Source: Bacteroidota bacterium (GTDB lineage: Bacteria > Bacteroidota > Bacteroidia > B-17B0 > Aurantibacillaceae). Taken from it: DNA of 64,000 bases. The notes under the pieces are model-generated. The model searched no databases, had not been told where the DNA came from, and saw nothing but the letters and a program-made list of their open reading frames with translations. Both the position numbers and the translations under genes were made by a program. Positions 35,861-45,586 of this stretch are shown here, piece after piece. The stretch lies in NCBI GenBank assembly GCA_016711805.1, contig JADJSH010000037.1, positions 62,001-126,000 of the forward strand. Direction: 5' to 3'. Numbering within the stretch: position 1 is the first letter of the stretch; every line of letters starts with the position of its first letter.

Positions 35861-35951
35861 TTAATTCACTAAACCATAAATTTACAGTATTTTTCAATAA
35901 TTCCGTAATCCTATTAGATAAAAACAAAAAAATGATATATTTACAACATAA

Positions 35952-37037
35952 ATGGAACTTCAACCAAAATACTATAAGCAATTAGACTCCCTACGCTTTT
36001 TTTCGGTATTATCTGTTATGATAGGTCATTGGATGTCATGGGATTCAGATAATTTCCTGATTAAAACATTTCACTGGGGTAATGGTGTGATTTTCTTTTT
36101 TGTTTTAAGTGGATTCTTAATCACAGAAATACTTTATAATCAAAAAACTGAGATTGAAACTGGCAATAAAACTTTTTTTCAATCTTTAAAAACTTTTTAC
36201 ATCAAAAGAACTCTGCGAATTTTTCCAATTTATTATCTTCTTATTATTTATTTATTTTACATCAATTACAAAAATACTCGCGAAATTTTCCCCTATTTAA
36301 TTACGTATACAAGTAATATTTTAGAAGCCAAAACAAATAATTATGTAGGCGACTTTAACCACTTTTGGTCCTTAGCCGTTGAGGAACAGTTTTACATTAT
36401 TTGGCCAATTTTTATTTTATTAATTTCTAAAAAACATTTACTTAAATTTATTTGCGGAACAATCATTCTTTCAATAATATCCAGACTCTGTTTCACCATT
36501 ATAGCACCTGATAAATGGATGGCAATAAGCTATTTACCAAACAACGTTATGTTTGCACTAGGTATCGGCGCTTTATTAGCTTATGTGAAAAATACACGTA
36601 TTACATTTTTCAACAAAATATCAAGCTCTATGTGGCTAGCACCACTAGTTGGTGTAATTTACATACTATTGCTCTATAAGATAGTTCGTAAAGATTATGT
36701 ACCATCAATAAATTTTATACTAGATGAATTTGTATTTTGTATACTTTCAGCCCTAGTTATTGCAAGAGCTGTTGGAGATGGCTACAAATATCTCGCGAAA
36801 TTTATATTAGAAAATAAAAATTTTACACATTTAGGGCAAATATCTTATGGATTATACGTTTACCATTTATTTGCTATACCAACCTATTGGGACTATATAG
36901 CTCCAAAATTATCATTACATACCGATAAAAAAGAAACTGCCTGGATGTTGTATTTTTTATTTACATGGCTTTGTGCTGAAATTAGCTATATAATAATTGA
37001 GCAGCCATTTAATTATTTGAAAAAATATTTTAAATAA
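35952..37037 (+). CDS. Acyltransferase family 3 membrane protein
   Basis: A 361-residue integral membrane acyltransferase (Acyl_transf_3, OafA-like). Seen: LDSLRFFSVLSVMIGHW with the conserved Arg and His near residues 14-26, FVLSGFLITEILY (about 50-62), FYIKRTLRIFPIYYL (about 80-94), and FWSLAVEEQFYIIWP (about 139). These enzymes O-acetylate sugars of LPS, peptidoglycan or other glycans. It has about nine to ten membrane segments and no SGNH domain. Its orientation is opposite to the flanking DUF2304 and GT2 genes. Confidence 0.92.
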   Translation: MELQPKYYKQLDSLRFFSVLSVMIGHWMSWDSDNFLIKTFHWGNGVIFFFVLSGFLITEILYNQKTEIETGNKTFFQSLKTFYIKRTLRIFPIYYLLIIYLFYINYKNTREIFPYLITYTSNILEAKTNNYVGDFNHFWSLAVEEQFYIIWPIFILLISKKHLLKFICGTIILSIISRLCFTIIAPDKWMAISYLPNNVMFALGIGALLAYVKNTRITFFNKISSSMWLAPLVGVIYILLLYKIVRKDYVPSINFILDEFVFCILSALVIARAVGDGYKYLAKFILENKNFTHLGQISYGLYVYHLFAIPTYWDYIAPKLSLHTDKKETAWMLYFLFTWLCAEISYIIIEQPFNYLKKYFK

Positions 37038-37038
37038 T

Positions 37039-37770
37039 TTACTTATTATTATTTTTTAAAGCAAAAACACTCTTAATGACGGCGATGGTTACTTTAAACA
37101 TGTAGTAAACAGTTTTATAGTTTCTAATAGAAGACCTACCAGATTGTCTTTCACGCATTAAAACGGCAACTTCTTGAAGTCTCAATTTATACAAAGCAAA
37201 TAATATAATGGACTCTGGCTCTGGATATTCATCTGGGTAGTAATCAGAAACAATTTTTAAAGCCTTTCTATTTAACGCTCTGTATCCAGATGTACTGTCG
37301 TTAATTCTGATTCCAACTAAAAAATGATTTAACCATTTAAAATAATTAATTCCCATCCGTCTCAATATTGAGGATTGAAATCCTTCTTTCGTAATATATC
37401 TGGAACCTATAACAACATCTGCATCGTTACTAATTAATGGCAGTACTAGTTTATGTAACTCACTTGGTGGATGCTGCCCATCTCCGTCCATTTGAATAGC
37501 AATATCAAATCCATTTTGATAAGCATATTTAAAACCCGTTTGTACCGCCCCCCCTATTCCTACATTAACAGACAAATTCAAATGAGTTAAATTATTCTCC
37601 TCTAATAATTTCTTAGTCCTATCCGTTGAACAATCGTTCACAAAGATGGGGACGATATTATACTGTCTATTTTCAATAGCTACAGAAGATATTTCTTGAT
37701 AAAGTGAAAGAATATTATCTTGCTCGTTATAACAAGGAATAATAATAGCAATATTAATTTTTTTAGTCAT
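37039..37770 (-). CDS. GT2 family polyprenyl-phosphate sugar synthase (DPM1-like)
   Basis: A 243-residue GT-A enzyme, similar to dolichyl/polyprenyl-phosphate mannose synthase. Seen: IIIPCYNEQDN, FVNDCSTD (about residues 42-49), the metal-binding QMDGDGQHPP (about 92-101), VIGSRYI and TSGYRALNRKA. It has no clear C-terminal membrane helices, so it acts at the inner face of the membrane, loading a sugar on undecaprenyl phosphate for GT-C type enzymes. It overlaps the upstream membrane protein gene by 8 bases and ends the operon. Confidence 0.9.
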   Translation of the reverse strand: MTKKINIAIIIPCYNEQDNILSLYQEISSVAIENRQYNIVPIFVNDCSTDRTKKLLEENNLTHLNLSVNVGIGGAVQTGFKYAYQNGFDIAIQMDGDGQHPPSELHKLVLPLISNDADVVIGSRYITKEGFQSSILRRMGINYFKWLNHFLVGIRINDSTSGYRALNRKALKIVSDYYPDEYPEPESIILFALYKLRLQEVAVLMRERQSGRSSIRNYKTVYYMFKVTIAVIKSVFALKNNNK

Positions 37771-39154
37771 CGCGTTTTCCTTGTCTCATGGCTGAATAAT
37801 CAGGATGCTTAACAAGCGTTTCTAAATATAATAAATCTTCTTTAGAATAATTTTTCTTTAAAAAGGTGAACCAATAAGATTCTTTTGTCATACCATCATA
37901 GCTTATGATTCCATGCTTGTAGAGATTTGATTGAAGTACATTTAAAAAACAGAAAAATAAAACAACGACAACGCCTGCAAATTTTAAGTACTTCAATTTA
38001 ACAACTTCAAAAAACCATTGGATAAAATAGGCTAGCGGGATAATTAAAATAGCTGAAACCTGAACTAAAGCTCTCATGCCAAATGCCCCACCATATGCCC
38101 AATCCCACCACGAAGAAATCAAATATAAATTAATTAAGAAGTAAATAATGATCCCTAAAAATAATGGCTTATTTTTTTTAAATAATATAATAAATCCTAA
38201 TAAACTCAATAACATTAATGGACTATAAACCAACCATCCTTTTCGATAACTAAATAGTACATTTATAAACTGGGGTTGTAGCCAAAAAAAACGTTCTTTA
38301 CTTCCATACGAAAAAAACAACCACTGCCCAGATTGAATTTTCCAATACAATAATTGAGGAAATATTGGAATGAAAAAAAGTATAATTCCAACTATTAAAA
38401 AATATTTCATGTTTAAAATAATAAAGAGTTTTTCTTTAAACGCTTTATAGGAAGTAACTCCAATTAATAACGGAAATGTAACAATACAAATTTCCGTTGG
38501 TCTGATCAATGTAATTAAGCCCAATAAAAAACTAAACCAAAAAAAATAGTTTAACTGCCCAGATTGATGCCATTTAACAACATAATGAACGAACATAGAG
38601 ATTAAAAAGAATAAAATACTATGTGTTAATTCCGAATTAATTAAGGTATAACAAAACAAAGTAGTTCCAAAAAAAATAACGAATAGTGTTAAGCTTGTTA
38701 CCTTTTCTGAAAACCAAATTAGTAGTGTTTTTCTGCAATAATAAAGTCCAATTAATACATAAATAATACAACCTATATGAACCGTCCAAGCATAAATAGG
38801 TTCGTAGCCTGTACTATTTGAAGAAGAGAATATAGAAGCAATAACGTAAAAGGGCAGGTAAAATAAGCTCATGCCATAAGTAACTAAGGGCACACCTTTT
38901 CCAATGGGAGTTGGAGTTAACCAAATATTATTTGGGTTGGGAGTAAACGTTAAGTCGTGTTGTTTAAATAATGCAGGCAAATAACCATAATACTGATTAA
39001 CATCCATAATAAAAGGATGATGTGCATCGCCCCAATTAACGAAAATTTTAAAAAATAAAACACAAAAAGCAATAATTAGAATTAAAACATTCTTTGATGT
39101 CAGTAATTTAGTATACCTGTTAGAAAGAATAGAATTCATACTGTTAAATATCAT
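37763..39154 (-). CDS. Multi-pass membrane protein, GT-C-like
   Basis: A 463-residue protein with about ten to eleven membrane segments. No standard family name is certain. It resembles GT-C lipid-sugar-dependent glycosyltransferases in layout, with an early acidic loop (HHPFIMDVNQYYGY, about residues 45-58), RPTEI in the middle, WKIQSGQWLFFSYG, SYRKGWLVYSP and a WWDWAYGGAFGMRA segment. It is a paralogue of the next upstream gene, sharing these motifs in the same order. It sits between that paralogue (1-base overlap) and a DPM1-like GT2 (8-base overlap), so a role in transferring lipid-linked sugar is likely. Confidence 0.75.
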   Translation of the reverse strand: MIFNSMNSILSNRYTKLLTSKNVLILIIAFCVLFFKIFVNWGDAHHPFIMDVNQYYGYLPALFKQHDLTFTPNPNNIWLTPTPIGKGVPLVTYGMSLFYLPFYVIASIFSSSNSTGYEPIYAWTVHIGCIIYVLIGLYYCRKTLLIWFSEKVTSLTLFVIFFGTTLFCYTLINSELTHSILFFLISMFVHYVVKWHQSGQLNYFFWFSFLLGLITLIRPTEICIVTFPLLIGVTSYKAFKEKLFIILNMKYFLIVGIILFFIPIFPQLLYWKIQSGQWLFFSYGSKERFFWLQPQFINVLFSYRKGWLVYSPLMLLSLLGFIILFKKNKPLFLGIIIYFLINLYLISSWWDWAYGGAFGMRALVQVSAILIIPLAYFIQWFFEVVKLKYLKFAGVVVVLFFCFLNVLQSNLYKHGIISYDGMTKESYWFTFLKKNYSKEDLLYLETLVKHPDYSAMRQGKRDD

Positions 39155-41031
39155 TAAAACACCGTTTCGTCCTCAATTGGCTCCATAGCTTCCATTCGCA
39201 TGTCATCAATAAAAATATTTTGATTGCTTAGATTCCAGAAAAAAGATTGAACCTGATCATTCCTATCCCAAAAATCAGGAGTCATGTAATACATTTCAAT
39301 ATAGTTCCATTCACCTTGTTTTAAATTCAAAGTTCTTATATCCAATTTTTTGAACTTATATACTTTACTATTGTTATGATTCATTGAAATAATCAATCCT
39401 GCATCTATTTCATTAGGGTTTGCTCTAGTAAATAACTTCGCGCTTACTTTTATCCATAAGTAAGATTTTTGCGTAATATCTTTATATGTTGAAGCAATAG
39501 CATCTCCAAATTGAAATTCTTGGTTAGTTAGCAAAGAATGATTTTTTGAAGCAAATATTGAATCCACATAATTTTTCTTACCCTCTGGATTACTTTCAAA
39601 ATTAAGTTCTCGAAAAAAAACAGATCTATATCTATCTTGTTGAGATATGTCAAAATTATCAACCGTTGGCAAATGTTTATCAATCAAAAGTAATTTACGT
39701 TGTTCTGGAGTTGGGGCAGACGTTTGTAAAAAAACAGACTTATAATAAGCACGGGTCATACAAGAAGTATCTAATATCCCTTGTGTAACTTGCCATGTTT
39801 GGAATAAATTCAAACTAATTAATATAAAAAAAACAGATACTAAAGCATATTTAAATTTAGAAGTTACCAAATTATTTATAAAGTAGCCTAAAGGTATGGA
39901 CAACACAACATACATTGGTATTATAGCTCGGGAGCTATAACTTGAACCATACCACCAGCACGACCAACTAGCTATCATATAAAAACTTAGAAAGAATGTG
40001 ATGAGGATAGGAACTAATAATATTATGTTATTTTTTGTCAGATGATACAAGCCTATAATACTAAACAACATCATTGGTGTATATATCAACCATCCTTTTC
40101 TAAAACTAAATAAAAACTCCAAAATATATGGGTGCGATAATGTGATTGCTTCACCTGGATTAGAACTATAACTATCAAACAAAAAATCGCCAGTTATTAA
40201 TTTCCAATAAAAAAGTTGGTAACTGATAACGAAGAAAAGGATAAAAGAAAAAACGATAAGCTGTGGTTTATATAATTTTATTAGCTGCCATTTTTGAATG
40301 AATGTTGCTTTGTTTACAACGCCATAAAACAAAGGGAACAATCCAATTAAAATTTCGGTTGGTCGGGATATTGCAGCTAATCCTATAGTAAATGCCAAAA
40401 TAATAATTTGGGATAGTTTATATTCCTTATGCCATTTTATCGAAAAATAAACGGTAATGGCGTGCAATGTAAATATTAAATTGTGCGACATGGTTGCTTG
40501 ACCATATAAAGCGACATGCGCAAAATAGTTTGTTCCAAAAACAATGATTAAAATAGTAACAGCACTAACTTTATCTGTAAAAAAAGACAGTACTATTTTT
40601 CTTAAAAAAACTAAACCAACAATTGTATAACTATAGCAACCAAAAAGCACACTGAGTTGATAGGGTTTTGAGAATCCATCAGTTGGATATTTAAAAGAAT
40701 GAGCAAAAAAATCACCTATTAAATAAAACGGATAATATAAAACTGATAAACCCATTGGATATTTCATAACCCAATTACCATTCTCTAGTTTATAGGCCTG
40801 ATAAAATCCATCAGCTGAATGATACTCTTTTAATGTGTTTAAAAGAGCATCTATATTGTGTAAACTAACATCTTTTAAATTAAAAAATGCGGGTAAATAC
40901 AAATAATAACCTAATACATCGTACGAAAAAACATTAATAGGCAATTGAAAAATTACGAAATAACCAATTACTAGAATGCAAAATAATAAAGCAAATAATG
41001 AGATTCTATTAGTGAAATTAATTAGTTTCAT
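39154..41031 (-). CDS. Multi-pass membrane protein with C-terminal beta-sandwich domain
   Basis: A 625-residue protein: about eleven membrane segments in the first 430 residues and a soluble tail of about 160 residues. The membrane part shares with the downstream 463-residue gene the motifs YDVLGYY, GLSVLYYPFY, RPTEI, WKLITGDFLFDSYS, SFRKGWLIYTP and WSCWWYGSSYSSRA. The tail looks like a beta-sandwich (LWIKVSAKLF, WNYIEMYYMTP, IFIDDMRM) and resembles the lipoprotein encoded between the sco genes. Function is inferred as GT-C-type transfer of a lipid-linked sugar, with the tail binding the acceptor or glycan. The GT2 gene upstream is 8 bases away. Confidence 0.75.
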   Translation of the reverse strand: MKLINFTNRISLFALLFCILVIGYFVIFQLPINVFSYDVLGYYLYLPAFFNLKDVSLHNIDALLNTLKEYHSADGFYQAYKLENGNWVMKYPMGLSVLYYPFYLIGDFFAHSFKYPTDGFSKPYQLSVLFGCYSYTIVGLVFLRKIVLSFFTDKVSAVTILIIVFGTNYFAHVALYGQATMSHNLIFTLHAITVYFSIKWHKEYKLSQIIILAFTIGLAAISRPTEILIGLFPLFYGVVNKATFIQKWQLIKLYKPQLIVFSFILFFVISYQLFYWKLITGDFLFDSYSSNPGEAITLSHPYILEFLFSFRKGWLIYTPMMLFSIIGLYHLTKNNIILLVPILITFFLSFYMIASWSCWWYGSSYSSRAIIPMYVVLSIPLGYFINNLVTSKFKYALVSVFFILISLNLFQTWQVTQGILDTSCMTRAYYKSVFLQTSAPTPEQRKLLLIDKHLPTVDNFDISQQDRYRSVFFRELNFESNPEGKKNYVDSIFASKNHSLLTNQEFQFGDAIASTYKDITQKSYLWIKVSAKLFTRANPNEIDAGLIISMNHNNSKVYKFKKLDIRTLNLKQGEWNYIEMYYMTPDFWDRNDQVQSFFWNLSNQNIFIDDMRMEAMEPIEDETVF

Positions 41032-41038
41032 TTATTTA

Positions 41039-41761
41039 TTATTTAGCCTTAAATAAACCATATTTTAGAATGCAAAAAATAGCTCTAAATCCATCTTTCC
41101 AGCCAATTTTTTTTCCATCCTCATATGTACGACCATAATACGAAATGCCTACTTCATAAATTCTAATCTTAGGTATTCGTGCAATTTTCGCGGTAATTTC
41201 GGGTTCAAAGCCAAATCTATTTTCTTTTATTGAAATTGATTTTATTATTTCTGATCTAAAAACTTTATAACAGGTTTCCATATCTGTTAAATTTAAGTTG
41301 TTAAACATATTACTTAAAAAAGTCAAAAATTTATTCCCTATAGTGTGCCAAAAAAATAAAATACGATGAGGCTTCCCTCCAATAAAACGGGAACCATAAA
41401 CAACATCTGCTACATTGTTTAATATTGGCTTAAGTAAAATATTATATTCTTCTGGATCGTATTCCAAATCTGCATCCTGAATAATTAAAAAATCTCCAGT
41501 AGCTAATTCAATTGCTTTTCTAATGGCAGCTCCTTTGCCTTGATTATGAGGTTGTGCAAACAAAATTGTCTCAATATCCGAACGCCCCTTAAAATATGCT
41601 TCAACCACTTCTTGTGTATTATCTTTTGAGCAATCGTTAACAATAACAATTTCTTTTTTTAAATTTCCAACTAAGTTTACTGCTAAAACTTTATTCAAAA
41701 TTTCATGAATAGTTTTAGCTTCATTATATGCTGGTATCAGTATTGAAAGTTTTTGTTCCAT
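41039..41761 (-). CDS. GT2 family polyprenyl-phosphate sugar synthase
   Basis: A 240-residue GT2 enzyme of the DPM1-like group. Seen: ILIPAYNEAKTIHEIL, IVNDCSKDN (about residues 41-49), QDADLEYDPEEY (about 96-107), VYGSRFIGG and the MET CYKVFRS acceptor segment near 160-170 (DMETCYKVFR). No membrane helices. It lies between two membrane GT-C-like genes with gaps of 7 and 6 bases, so it likely feeds a lipid-linked sugar to one of them. Confidence 0.9.
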   Translation of the reverse strand: MEQKLSILIPAYNEAKTIHEILNKVLAVNLVGNLKKEIVIVNDCSKDNTQEVVEAYFKGRSDIETILFAQPHNQGKGAAIRKAIELATGDFLIIQDADLEYDPEEYNILLKPILNNVADVVYGSRFIGGKPHRILFFWHTIGNKFLTFLSNMFNNLNLTDMETCYKVFRSEIIKSISIKENRFGFEPEITAKIARIPKIRIYEVGISYYGRTYEDGKKIGWKDGFRAIFCILKYGLFKAK

Positions 41762-41767
41762 TAATGT

Positions 41768-43222
41768 TTAATTATTTAATCTCTTTAACAAATGACGCTC
41801 ATTATTATTAAATGAAGCGATAATATAGTACTTATTTTTGAATTTATCAATATCATCCCACATTACATAATAATAATCTACATCTGCATTAAAATCAGGC
41901 TCCTTATCATAAGAAGACAACTCTACATCATTAAGCTTCCCTGTTTGTGAATAAAACTGAAAAGAGGAGTTAAACAACCAATAAGTTCCTAATTTTATTT
42001 TTTTACATTGGGCGTCATCTCTTAATATTTTTACAATTTCAAGTGTCTTTTCATCAAACCACCACTCACTAACACGGTCACTTCTATATGCTTTTTTGAA
42101 ATGAGAAACTGCAAAACACAATATCAAATACCCGCATAAAAGTTGAAGTAAAACACTGGTTTTATTAAGCGATGATAAAATTGAACAAATTAACATCGAA
42201 AACATTGGATAGAAAAAGAGAGCAGTTCTTGCATTAAGATAAGGTGTGTTTGTAAAAATGCAGTTAGCAATACTAATCAATGCCGTTATTAGAATCAAAC
42301 TATTACTCAAAAATATTGGATTTTTTAGGGCCTGCGTTAAATAACGATGTTTCAATATTCTATAGATCCAAAAAAATAAGATAAAGAAAACTAAACTGAT
42401 GATCGCTATTGATAGATGAAAACTGTCAATTTGCTCTAAATTAGGTGATGCATATTTGAAACAATTTACGGTAGACACCATTGTGTCGTTAATAAATCCA
42501 TTTGATGTCCAATATTTAAATTGATCATCTTGTTTCATCTTTATAATTGGTGTAATTATTAATAAGCCATAGCCTGCGCTCACTAATAAAAAAAGTAAAT
42601 TATTCCATGTTATTACTTTTTTACGTGGATTATTTACAAAAACAAAATACACTACAAATGCAATACATGCTGAAATTAAATATACAAGGGATGTGAAATT
42701 TGCATAGGAAGACAAAATTGCACACAAAAACCCAAACCATTGAAGTATATCATTTCTATCGATATATGACTTGATTAGAAAGGCAACTGATAACGTTAAA
42801 AAAGCGCTAGACAATGCATAGCCTCTACTTAAGCTAAAAAAATCAATAAGGTAAAAATTTAAAAAGAAAATTAATGCGCCAAATAAAAACAATTTACTGT
42901 GTATTGAAAAAACTGTTTTACAGAACAGATACACCGCATAACAATAAATTAAAAATGAAAAAACACTGGGCAACCTAACAACCCACTGTTCTTTTCCATA
43001 TAACGACGTAAAAAATTTAACCAAGAGTGTATTCAAAATATGATTACTTGGCCAACTTCCAGGATATTTAATAATATCTAAATAGCTAAAATTAATATAA
43101 TAAACTGCAGTCGCTGTCTCATCGTACGTTATCGGTATAGTAATGGCTTTATGCAATACCAATGATATTCCGAATAGCGTAAAAAGAATATATATGTATT
43201 TATTTATTTGAGAAGCTACCAT
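41768..43222 (-). CDS. GT39-like membrane glycosyltransferase
   Basis: A 484-residue protein with about eleven membrane segments, close in layout to PMT/GT39 (GT-C) enzymes. The first periplasmic loop holds the acidic motif ITYDETATAVYYINF (about residues 32-46) where GT-C enzymes keep the catalytic Asp/Glu. Later segments include PSNHILNTLL, VVRLPSVF and SLSRGYAL (the last three match the usual family pattern NHPL.Y, RLPS, RxY). A soluble C-terminal end of about 100 residues follows. Likely acts with the neighbouring GT2 to transfer a lipid-linked sugar on the outer face of the inner membrane. Confidence 0.82.
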   Translation of the reverse strand: MVASQINKYIYILFTLFGISLVLHKAITIPITYDETATAVYYINFSYLDIIKYPGSWPSNHILNTLLVKFFTSLYGKEQWVVRLPSVFSFLIYCYAVYLFCKTVFSIHSKLFLFGALIFFLNFYLIDFFSLSRGYALSSAFLTLSVAFLIKSYIDRNDILQWFGFLCAILSSYANFTSLVYLISACIAFVVYFVFVNNPRKKVITWNNLLFLLVSAGYGLLIITPIIKMKQDDQFKYWTSNGFINDTMVSTVNCFKYASPNLEQIDSFHLSIAIISLVFFILFFWIYRILKHRYLTQALKNPIFLSNSLILITALISIANCIFTNTPYLNARTALFFYPMFSMLICSILSSLNKTSVLLQLLCGYLILCFAVSHFKKAYRSDRVSEWWFDEKTLEIVKILRDDAQCKKIKLGTYWLFNSSFQFYSQTGKLNDVELSSYDKEPDFNADVDYYYVMWDDIDKFKNKYYIIASFNNNERHLLKRLNN

Positions 43223-43236
43223 CTAAAACCACAGAA

Positions 43237-44829
43237 TTAATATTTGACTTTATAAACGCCAATGTTTTTATAATCCAAAATTTTAAAAGCATGCGCTTTC
43301 AGGATAGCTGATTTTGAATAAAGAGTAGTATCATTTAAAACTACATATTTAAGCCCCTTTTCAATATAGTTTTTAATGGTAGTTGAATCAGAAACTACAA
43401 CATCACTTGTTGCGGTAAAACCTTTCTGATCCATTAAATACAAACTTATATTAAAGCTCGGGTCAGGTGCACTTAATACTAGATCATTTCTATTTATGCC
43501 AAAGCTTCTTAATTGAGGAGTAATTGTTTCTAGTGGCTTTAAGGTAACATCATAATTGTAATGAAACCAATCACTAAAATTTTTTTCTTCATTTGTAATA
43601 AATGGATTGTATTTCATAAATCCATCTTGGTTAATATTTCGTAACCTTAATTTAGAAGCAGAATAGCCCACATTAATAAAAACAACCAATGATAGTATAA
43701 ATACTACTTTTCTATTTTCGATATTAATTTTAATAGTATTTAGAATTTCACCAACTGCTGCTAAAATTATTACTGGCAAAAACATAGAATTAATTAGGTA
43801 ATAGTCGTGCACATTAAACACTTGAAAAAACAATATAATAAATGCGAAAAATGAAATAACACTAAATACAATGCTCACTTTCATGTAAAAGCTTAATGCT
43901 TTCATTTTTAAAAACACACACGCCATCATTATTAGCAATATAAATAAACTTGCCTTGCTTAAAAACATGGCAAATTGCTCATTGTAAAGCAGTCTTGCCG
44001 TTTCTATTACTTTATCTTTCATTTTCCAGATAGGCAATGTTTCCATCAAAAAAACTCCATTACTATTTTTATTGTTGTATAAATAGGCCCAATTGTACCA
44101 TATGATGATTGCAATACAACACATGACAGAAAAAATTGTAAAACTAATTTTTTGTTTTTTTGATAAGCTAAACAATTTTGATAAAGGTTTATAGCCAATA
44201 AGATTCAGAAGAAACAAAAAACCGATAATTAATAATGATGTTGCGGCACTAGCTTTAATCAATGTAGCTAAAACTGCTAATAAAACACTTAAATACAAAT
44301 ACTTTGTTTTTTGAGATTTAATGTAAATAACAAAGCATGAAAAGCCAATAACAGAAAATGAAAATGCGGGAACATCTGCTAAAAAACTAAATCCATAATA
44401 GCACAAAACTGGTGAAGTTCCAATCAGCAATGCGGTAAAGTAACTATAAATGTGTGAATTTGAAATCAAAAATACAGCATAAAACAAAAAGCATAAACTG
44501 CATACAAATATGCTATACACCAGCCATCTGTACAAAAACTCGTGTTCTCCAAATACTTTCCATAATGCCGCTACTGTATAATTAATGATTGGAAATTCGC
44601 TAATTGTTTTACCTTCAGGAACATTTTGCCAATGAATTTTTGGTTCAAGAAAATTCATTCCTTCTTCATAATAGTTCTTTGTAAACGATAAGCAATCTGT
44701 TTGACGCCATTGATGTATTGAACACGGACGGCTTGAGGAAATTTTATGATTTCCATTAATAAAAAAAATAATCAACTGAAACAATACTAAAATTAAAACA
44801 TGTGTTTTTATATTTATTTTATTTAGCAT
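43237..44829 (-). CDS. GT39-like membrane glycosyltransferase
   Basis: A 530-residue protein with about twelve membrane segments and GT-C layout. The first loop has SIHQWRQTDCLS (about residues 37-48) with an Asp where the catalytic acid sits, then FPIINYTVAALWKVFGEHEFLYR-type text matching the PMT pattern of 'P.....LW..FGE.E...R'. The C-terminal soluble part of about 130 residues has a mixed alpha/beta look. It begins in a one-base overlap with the GT2 gene upstream, so the two are coupled and likely act in sequence. Confidence 0.82.
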   Translation of the reverse strand: MLNKINIKTHVLILVLFQLIIFFINGNHKISSSRPCSIHQWRQTDCLSFTKNYYEEGMNFLEPKIHWQNVPEGKTISEFPIINYTVAALWKVFGEHEFLYRWLVYSIFVCSLCFLFYAVFLISNSHIYSYFTALLIGTSPVLCYYGFSFLADVPAFSFSVIGFSCFVIYIKSQKTKYLYLSVLLAVLATLIKASAATSLLIIGFLFLLNLIGYKPLSKLFSLSKKQKISFTIFSVMCCIAIIIWYNWAYLYNNKNSNGVFLMETLPIWKMKDKVIETARLLYNEQFAMFLSKASLFILLIMMACVFLKMKALSFYMKVSIVFSVISFFAFIILFFQVFNVHDYYLINSMFLPVIILAAVGEILNTIKINIENRKVVFILSLVVFINVGYSASKLRLRNINQDGFMKYNPFITNEEKNFSDWFHYNYDVTLKPLETITPQLRSFGINRNDLVLSAPDPSFNISLYLMDQKGFTATSDVVVSDSTTIKNYIEKGLKYVVLNDTTLYSKSAILKAHAFKILDYKNIGVYKVKY

Positions 44830-45581
44830 TATTTATTTTTTATGATGTAGATTTCAGATTTTAAAAGCCCTATCTTATTAAAAAAATGAGTGAATGAAGT
44901 GCCAAGAACACCAAAACCATATTTCATACTTCTTTTAAAATTAATAGAACTAGCTTCGGGGAAATATTTTGTTGGACAGGTAATTTCTGCAATTTCAAAA
45001 CCCGCATAAAATATTTGTGAGATCATTTGATTATCAAAAACAAAATCGTCAGAGTTTGCGTCAAAATTTATAGTTTCTAATATTTCTCTATTGAATGCTC
45101 TATAACCAGTATGATACTCGGAAAGTTTTTGTCCAATTAAAACATTTTGCGTAAACGTTAACATTCTATTAAAAATATACTTATAAAGTGGCATTCCACC
45201 TTTTAAAGCTCCTTTGCCTAAAATACGTGAACCAAATACAGCAGGATATAATCCATTAGCAATCATATAACTCATGCTTTGTATTAACATAGGTGTATAT
45301 TGATAATCAGGATGTAACATAATTACAATATCAGCTTTCAACTCAAGCGCTTTATTATAACATGTTTTTTGATTACCGCCATATCCTTTGTTTTTTTCAT
45401 GAGAAATAACGTGTGTTACACCTAATTTTTTAGCTACTTCAACTGTATTGTCTCTACTACAATCATCTACCAATACTACCTCATCAACAATATCAAAAGG
45501 AATCTCGTTATAAGTTTTTTCTAATGTAAGCGCCGCATTATAAGCAGGCAAAACAACTACAATTTTTTTAGCTCCAATCAT
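44829..45581 (-). CDS. GT2 family glycosyltransferase (polyprenyl-phosphate type)
   Basis: A 250-residue GT2 enzyme. Seen: VVLPAYNAALTLEKTY, LVDDCSRDN (about residues 37-45), the metal and acceptor motif MLHPDYQYTP (about 93-102), VFGSRILGKGALKGG and EYHTGYRAFNRE. This group commonly makes polyprenyl-phosphate hexoses for GT-C enzymes. It is 6 bases downstream of scoB, so it joins the coenzyme A-transferase genes and the glycan genes into one transcription unit. Confidence 0.9.
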   Translation of the reverse strand: MIGAKKIVVVLPAYNAALTLEKTYNEIPFDIVDEVVLVDDCSRDNTVEVAKKLGVTHVISHEKNKGYGGNQKTCYNKALELKADIVIMLHPDYQYTPMLIQSMSYMIANGLYPAVFGSRILGKGALKGGMPLYKYIFNRMLTFTQNVLIGQKLSEYHTGYRAFNREILETINFDANSDDFVFDNQMISQIFYAGFEIAEITCPTKYFPEASSINFKRSMKYGFGVLGTSFTHFFNKIGLLKSEIYIIKNK

Positions 45582-45586
45582 AAATT

